A stretch of 10,032 nucleotides of DNA, taken from the NCBI GenBank assembly GCA_905215655.1, contig CAJMQT010000071.1, forward strand, positions 1 through 10,032. The letters run 5' to 3'. Position 1 is the first letter of the stretch. Each line of letters opens with the position of its first letter. The stretch comes from an uncultured bacterium (lineage in GTDB: Bacteria > Bacteroidota > Bacteroidia > Bacteroidales > Bacteroidaceae). Position numbers and translations under genes: made by a program. Positions 6,651 to 10,032 of this stretch are shown in pieces. The notes under the pieces were generated by a model. That model was not told the origin of the DNA, did no database searches, and saw only the letters and a list, made by a program, of their open reading frames with translations.

Positions 6651-6814
6651 ACAGCCTCACCCCCAATCCCTCTCCAAAAGAGAGGGGAGAGATTACCTCT
6701 GAGTGTAATGAAAGTAAGGCTTTGATTTATAATAATTTTCTTTATATGGCGCAAAAAACTTCACAAGAGTGATTATTCCCCTCTCTTTTGGAGATGTGTT
6801 GGGGGTGAGGCTGT
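6651..6814. repeat. 38-bp inverted repeat pair flanking the gap between the cyclophilin and HD-domain genes
   Basis: Arm 6651-6688 and the reverse complement of arm 6777-6814 match at 35 of 38 positions; all differences fall in one 4-base block. The arms are separated by 88 bases of AT-rich sequence. Each arm has a C-run (CACCCCCAA) followed by TCTCCAAAAGAGAGGGG; in the left arm CCCTCTC and GAGAGGG form a small hairpin of their own. The left arm ends 14 bases before the cyclophilin start codon, while the right arm lies inside the end of the HD gene. This resembles a paired REP-like element. There are no target duplications or transposase that would make it an insertion sequence. Confidence 0.8.
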
Positions 6815-7456
6815 GTTCCCTTGTTGTGAGGCTAAATCGTAAATCCTCTCAAACATCTCCCTCAATTTGTTCGGTTGAACCATCAGTTCCCTGATTTCTT
6901 TAAGTCTTTTCTCGTTCTCCGAGCCCGGTATCCACAGCTTGATGTATCCGTGGACGGAGTATTTGTTGTCGAGATGTTCCATGAAACGCTGCCATTGTCC
7001 TTCCTTGTCCTTGTCCGGATAATGGTCCAGACCGTACTCGATGGTGCGCCGGAATACCGTCTCGGGCTCTAATTCACGGTCAGCCTCGGCTACAATCTTG
7101 CCGTAAATGCTGCGCGGAGCGTGCGATGCCGACGCCCTGTGATCTTCCACAGCCTCCTTCATTATCTTTATCTGGTCGGCTGAAAACCATCTCTTCAATC
7201 TTGCGTCGGCGATTAAAATCTTGCCGCTCGTTATGTGATGAATGGCGCGCGGACCTTCAAGACCAAGGTCGTGGTATGCCGCGATGGCGTAAGACATGTT
7301 CACGTCGGCACCCGTCTTGCGCGCAAGTTTTATCGAGTTGTTTATCACATGGCTGACATGCGTAAGGTTATGAGCCTTGTCAAATTCGGAATAACGCGGC
7401 AAAATGCAGGTTTCGATGAAAACCATCAAATCCAGATTGACATTTTTTTCGAGCAT
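6773..7456 (-). CDS. HD-domain metal-dependent phosphohydrolase
   Basis: This 227-residue cytosolic protein has HD-superfamily ligands in order: His33 or His36 in HNLTHVSHV, His62-Asp63 in AAYHDLG, His73/His74 in AIHHITSG, His106 in EDHRAS and Asp126 in AEADREL. Such proteins hydrolyse phosphate esters of nucleotides or related compounds using a divalent metal; the substrate here is unknown. The open frame extends to 7777 but would then overlap menA; the Met codon at 7456 lies about 20 bases after the predicted transcription start and gives an ordinary HD-protein N-terminus. The last 13 residues (215-227, TASPPTHLQKRGE) are encoded by one arm of an inverted repeat, so the native C-terminus was probably shorter or different. 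It is divergent from menA and upstream of the cyclophilin gene on the same strand. Confidence 0.85.
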   Translation of the reverse strand: MLEKNVNLDLMVFIETCILPRYSEFDKAHNLTHVSHVINNSIKLARKTGADVNMSYAIAAYHDLGLEGPRAIHHITSGKILIADARLKRWFSADQIKIMKEAVEDHRASASHAPRSIYGKIVAEADRELEPETVFRRTIEYGLDHYPDKDKEGQWQRFMEHLDNKYSVHGYIKLWIPGSENEKRLKEIRELMVQPNKLREMFERIYDLASQQGNTASPPTHLQKRGE

Positions 7457-7477
7457 GATTAAAGAAATATTAATTCC

Positions 7478-7508
7478 TTGCAAATGTACGATTAAATGTT
7501 TACTTTTG
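7478..7508 (+). promoter_or_regulatory. Promoter for menA, interleaved with the divergent promoter
   Basis: TTG (7478-7480), a 20-base spacer and TACTTTTG (7501-7508) match the Bacteroidetes consensus. Its -33 element directly abuts the -7 of the opposite promoter and vice versa. The whole forms an inverted repeat with 12-base arms (7477-7488, 7501-7512; 11 of 12 paired) around a 12-base centre. Confidence 0.65.
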
Positions 7509-7511
7509 CAA
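7481..7511 (-). promoter_or_regulatory. Promoter for the HD-domain gene
   Basis: Read on the minus strand, TTG (7511-7509), a 20-base spacer and TACATTTG (7488-7481) match the Bacteroidetes -33/-7 consensus. Transcription would start near 7475, giving a leader of about 20 bases before the Met codon at 7456. This supports that start over the longer open frame. Confidence 0.65.
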
Positions 7512-7516
7512 GTTAA

Positions 7517-7543
7517 CGGGCTATAAACTCGACGTTTAGCCCG
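7517..7543 (+). promoter_or_regulatory. Hairpin at the 5' end of the menA leader
   Basis: CGGGCTA (7517-7523) pairs exactly with TAGCCCG (7537-7543) around a 13-base loop, in which AAAC and GTTT could pair further by rearranging the stem end. It would begin within a few bases of the predicted transcription start, leaving the ribosome-binding region before 7572 free. A stabilising 5' hairpin is the simplest reading; there is no evidence of a ligand-binding fold. Confidence 0.5.
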
Positions 7544-7571
7544 CCAACTGACGCAGAAAATGTAAAGAAAC

Positions 7572-8474
7572 ATGAACGAACAAACGATAATCGTCAACTC
7601 GGCAAAGGCGTGGATGCTTGCCGCACGCCCCAAAACGCTGACCGGAGCCGCCGTGCCGGTAATGATTGCGCTTGCCCTTGCGTGGCGCGACGGGGGTGGA
7701 GAGGCGTTCGCCGCGGTGCCCGCCGTGCTGTGTGTGCTGTTTGCTTTCATAATGCAGATTGACGCAAACTTTATCAACGACTATTTCGATAATCTGAGAG
7801 GCAACGATGACAAGACACGTCTCGGACCGCGACGTGCCTGCGCGCAAGGTTGGATAACCGTCGGAGCAATGCGGCGGGCGATACTTCTTACAACTGCCGT
7901 TGCATGTCTCGCAGGACTTCCCTTGGTGCTTTACGGTGGTTGGGAGATGGTGGCGGTCGGCGCGCTTTGCGTCCTTTTCTGCTTTCTTTATACAACGGTC
8001 ATGTCGTATCTGGGACTTGGCGATGTGCTCGTGATGGTGTTCTTCGGCATTGTTCCGGTATGCCTGACGTATTATCTCCAAACCTCCTGCGTAACGCTTG
8101 AAGTGCTGCTTGCCTCCGTTGCGTGTGGTTTTGTGATTGACACGCTGCTTATTGTCAATAATTATCGTGACATAGAAAACGACAAGAGGGCAGGGAAGAA
8201 GACGCTGATTGTAAGGATCGGTGCCACAGCCGGACGCCGGGCATATTTCATTTCCGGGCTTCTTGCTGTGCTGATAGGTGTCGTCTTCGTGCTGAAAGGC
8301 AATATCTTCGCCTTCATCTTGCCGCTTGCCTACCTCGTCTTGCATTACTTTACCTATCTTAAAATGGTACGGATAAACCGCGGCAAGGCGTTGAACATGG
8401 TCTTGGGAGATACTGCCCGCAATATGTTTGTTTACGGTCTGCTTGTTTCAGCTGGCGTTTTGATAGGTTGTTGA
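7572..8474 (+). CDS. menA: 1,4-dihydroxy-2-naphthoate polyprenyltransferase
   Basis: This inner-membrane enzyme of the UbiA superfamily attaches the isoprenoid tail to 1,4-dihydroxy-2-naphthoate, a late step of menaquinone synthesis. The 300 residues contain several hydrophobic segments. The first Asp-rich motif is NDYFDNLRGNDD (69-80), preceded by the substrate region ARPKTLTGAAVPV (18-30). The second is NNYRDIENDKRAGKKTL (196-212), ending in the Arg/Lys residues typical of the family. Near the C-terminus GKALNMVLGDTARN (271-284) matches the MenA-type ending. The start at 7572 follows GTAAAGAAAC, with no strong Shine-Dalgarno, and the AT-rich leader suits Bacteroidetes initiation. Other menaquinone genes are not next to it. 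Two genes follow on the same strand after 54 and 25 bases, so an operon is possible. Confidence 0.94.
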   Translation: MNEQTIIVNSAKAWMLAARPKTLTGAAVPVMIALALAWRDGGGEAFAAVPAVLCVLFAFIMQIDANFINDYFDNLRGNDDKTRLGPRRACAQGWITVGAMRRAILLTTAVACLAGLPLVLYGGWEMVAVGALCVLFCFLYTTVMSYLGLGDVLVMVFFGIVPVCLTYYLQTSCVTLEVLLASVACGFVIDTLLIVNNYRDIENDKRAGKKTLIVRIGATAGRRAYFISGLLAVLIGVVFVLKGNIFAFILPLAYLVLHYFTYLKMVRINRGKALNMVLGDTARNMFVYGLLVSAGVLIGC

Positions 8475-8514
8475 CAGAACTTTTATACATTGTAATCCAC
8501 CTTTTTATAATTTG

Positions 8515-8528
8515 AAAAGTACTCTTTT
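8515..8528. repeat. Palindrome-like AAAAGTACTCTTTT directly before the next start codon
   Basis: AAAAG and CTTTT can pair around TACT; removing one C would give the perfect palindrome AAAAGTACTTTT. It abuts the ATG at 8529, so it lies in the initiation region. Upstream T-runs at 8481-8484 and 8502-8506 give rough spacing of 21, 13 and 10 bases, loosely like the array at 5700-5846. The resemblance may be chance in AT-rich DNA. Confidence 0.35.
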
Positions 8529-9206
8529 ATGATAAGATTTATATTTCTTTTTGCGGCGTTTGCCGTCTCATTGTTTGCCGATGCACAGCAGAATGCCGAT
8601 GCGGAGAAAGACCATGTGCGCGTGACTCTTAACGACGGAAAGGTTGTTGAGGGCTATATCAGGACTTATTGGGTAAGCGGAAAGTTGTTCAAACGCATGA
8701 ACACGTCGTTCCAAATGTCGTCTACGCCCGACGGAAAGGATGTCGTTTCGTATGATGCAGACAATGTCAGGAGCATTGATTTCGTTACAAAAACATCAGC
8801 CGACGGCAAGTATGACCGCCTCGAATCGATGCTCGTTGCTAACCCGTCGACGTTCAAACCCAAGGCGACACGCCGCCAGTTTGTGTACAATGAGGGCACC
8901 GGTAAGATTGGAAAAATGTACTGGTGGAACGGCGTCGACTCACAAAATATGCAGCTTGGAAAGGTCAACGTTTCGACAATTTACGGCATCTGTCTCGACG
9001 GTGACGATGTTGTTGTGCCCTTTATGACCGGTAACGTGATCAGCCTTAACGCCATGCGGATACGTTATAAGAAGTCAAATCCTCAGTTTGTCGACTATGT
9101 TGACAAGCGCGTACTTCGCGGAGGAAAGCGCCTTTGGGATCGTATCGCCACGGAACCTATGCTCTTCATGAAGATTTGTGAGGATTATTTTAACGGCAAG
9201 AAATGA
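8529..9206 (+). CDS. Exported protein of unknown function
   Basis: I do not recognise this 225-residue protein. Residues 1-19 (MIRFIFLFAAFAVSLFADA) form a clear signal peptide with a likely cut before Gln20 or Gln21; there is no lipobox Cys, so a soluble periplasmic or secreted protein is expected. The mature part starts with VRVTLNDGKVVEGYIRTYW (30-48), a small beta-rich motif of the 'dG..v.G.i' type seen in several barrel-like folds. Charged and aromatic segments follow (YWWNGVDSQNMQ, 131-142; RLWDRIATEPMLFMKICEDY, 201-220). No catalytic motif, membrane helix or repeat is visible after the signal peptide. The start at 8529 gives the signal peptide directly. It lies 54 bases after menA and 25 before the EFR1-type gene, and codon use looks like that of its neighbours. 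Confidence 0.8.
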   Translation: MIRFIFLFAAFAVSLFADAQQNADAEKDHVRVTLNDGKVVEGYIRTYWVSGKLFKRMNTSFQMSSTPDGKDVVSYDADNVRSIDFVTKTSADGKYDRLESMLVANPSTFKPKATRRQFVYNEGTGKIGKMYWWNGVDSQNMQLGKVNVSTIYGICLDGDDVVVPFMTGNVISLNAMRIRYKKSNPQFVDYVDKRVLRGGKRLWDRIATEPMLFMKICEDYFNGKK

Positions 9207-9231
9207 CGTTTGAAATTTTTATTATTGACTT

Positions 9232-10002
9232 ATGATATTCTATTTCTCGGGGACCGGTAACACGAAATGGGCTGCGGAGCTGCTCGCCGGCAGGACGGAT
9301 GATGTCTTGACGGACATCTCAAAGGTTGAGGATGGCAGCTTCAGATATACTTTAAAACCCGGCGAACGCATCGGATTTTGTTTTCCTGTGCATGGTTGGA
9401 GACCGCCTCTGATTTTCAGAAACTTCATCAGACGACTGGTAATCGACAACCCGCAAGACCATTACAGCTATGCTCTCTGCACGGCGGGAGATACTGTCGG
9501 CGAGGCAGTTGACATCTTGAAAAGTGACTTGAAAGCCGTCGGTCTGCATCTCGACAGCGGCTTCTCGCTCATCATGCCGGAGTCATACGTCGGTCTGCCG
9601 TTCATGGATGTGGACACGCCGGAACGCGAAAAGCAGAAGAAAGAGAAGGCTGCGGCAGACTTGGAACGTTTCTGTGAACTTATAAAAGGATGTGAGAAAG
9701 GGGCTTGGGAGATAACTACGGGGCGCTGGCCGAGGATAAACAGCCGTGTCATTGGCGGTTTCTTCACCCGTCATCTTATAACGGACAAACCTTTCCGGGT
9801 TGTCTCTGACAGGTGCATCGGTTGCGGTCGGTGCGTCAAGGCGTGTCCCGTGGGCAACGTCTTATTGCCGAACGGAGAGCAGCCGGACTGGAAACGTAAC
9901 GGCACATGCCTCGCTTGTTTTGCTTGTTATCATCATTGTCCGACGCATGCGATTGAATATGGCAACCGCACGCGCAAGAAAGGACAGTATTATTTTAAGT
10001 AA
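9232..10002 (+). CDS. EFR1-type flavodoxin/ferredoxin fusion protein
   Basis: This 256-residue cytosolic protein joins an N-terminal flavodoxin-like domain to a bacterial two-cluster ferredoxin. The FMN phosphate loop is FSGTGNTKWAA (5-15) at the very N-terminus, which fixes the start at 9232. FPVHGWRPP (51-59) and the ALCTAGDTVG segment (81-90) fit the other flavin loops. Two [4Fe-4S] motifs follow: CIGCGRCVKACP (Cys195, 198, 201, 205) and CLACFACYHHCP (Cys226, 229, 232, 236). It probably moves single electrons between FMN and iron-sulfur clusters; its partner is unknown. A charged helix lies at 130-150. It is last in the menA-led group and is followed at once by an AT-rich repeat. No radical enzyme or hydrogenase gene is adjacent. 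Confidence 0.88.
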   Translation: MIFYFSGTGNTKWAAELLAGRTDDVLTDISKVEDGSFRYTLKPGERIGFCFPVHGWRPPLIFRNFIRRLVIDNPQDHYSYALCTAGDTVGEAVDILKSDLKAVGLHLDSGFSLIMPESYVGLPFMDVDTPEREKQKKEKAAADLERFCELIKGCEKGAWEITTGRWPRINSRVIGGFFTRHLITDKPFRVVSDRCIGCGRCVKACPVGNVLLPNGEQPDWKRNGTCLACFACYHHCPTHAIEYGNRTRKKGQYYFK

Positions 10003-10032
10003 GAGTTAAGAATTAAGGATTAAGAAAGCATG
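10003..10032. repeat. Partial copy of the left-edge hairpin element, cut by the window end
   Basis: From the base after the EFR1 stop codon, the sequence GTTAAGAATTAAG, an extra GATTAAG unit, then AAAGCATG matches the left arm and flank at 55-75. The matching right arm would lie beyond the window. Its position right behind a stop codon suggests that this family serves as a 3'-end structure. Confidence 0.6.

Noticed and set aside
6637..6666. Cyclophilin start at 6666 (10 extra residues)
   Set aside because: The extra codons lie partly in the inverted repeat and would bury the signal peptide that begins at 6636.
6651..6814. Insertion sequence remnant
   Set aside because: No transposase fragment or target duplication is seen, and the 88 bases between the arms are AT-rich and non-coding.
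7457..7777. Longer N-terminus for the HD-domain protein (start at 7777)
   Set aside because: It would overlap menA by about 200 bases and lie upstream of the predicted promoter; the translation there looks like antisense of menA.
7536..8345. Minus-strand open frame of 269 codons opposite menA
   Set aside because: It is a shadow of menA: His/Lys/Arg-rich composition, no domain, and opposite a clearly conserved gene.

Overview
The window looks like chromosomal DNA of a Bacteroidales bacterium, most likely Prevotella or a close relative. The evidence is a lysS-gpsA-pgi gene order, a lysyl-tRNA synthetase with a C-terminal extension of about 70 residues, promoter elements of the Bacteroidetes form (TTG, about 20 bases, TAnnTTTG), starts without a clear Shine-Dalgarno sequence, a menaquinone prenyltransferase, and AT-rich gaps holding many palindromes. 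The genus is inferred from these traits, not from a database match.

Positions 135-5226 hold four minus-strand genes read in the order lysS, gpsA, pgi and a HAD-superfamily hydrolase. They cover translation, glycerol-3-phosphate supply for phospholipids and central sugar-phosphate metabolism. The two longer gaps after lysS and after pgi hold strong inverted repeats, and another large hairpin lies just past the HAD gene.

Positions 5227-5949 are the only long non-coding stretch. It holds the presumed lysS promoter, a terminator-like hairpin after the cyclophilin gene and, most strikingly, a 22-bp periodic array (5700-5846) of short palindromes of the form AAAA-N7-TTTT. I do not know a named element that explains this array.

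Positions 5950-7456 hold two more minus-strand genes, an HD-domain phosphohydrolase followed by an exported cyclophilin. A 38-bp inverted repeat pair sits between them and supplies the last 13 codons of the HD gene. A compact face-to-face promoter at 7477-7512 appears to drive the HD gene leftward and menA rightward.

Positions 7572-10002 hold three plus-strand genes with short gaps: menA, an exported protein of unknown function, and a flavodoxin/ferredoxin (EFR1-type) protein. The first and third suit an anaerobic menaquinone and flavodoxin/ferredoxin redox economy. The window ends inside a copy of the same AT-rich hairpin element that lies at its left edge. The genes are mostly housekeeping; the unusual content is in the intergenic repeats.
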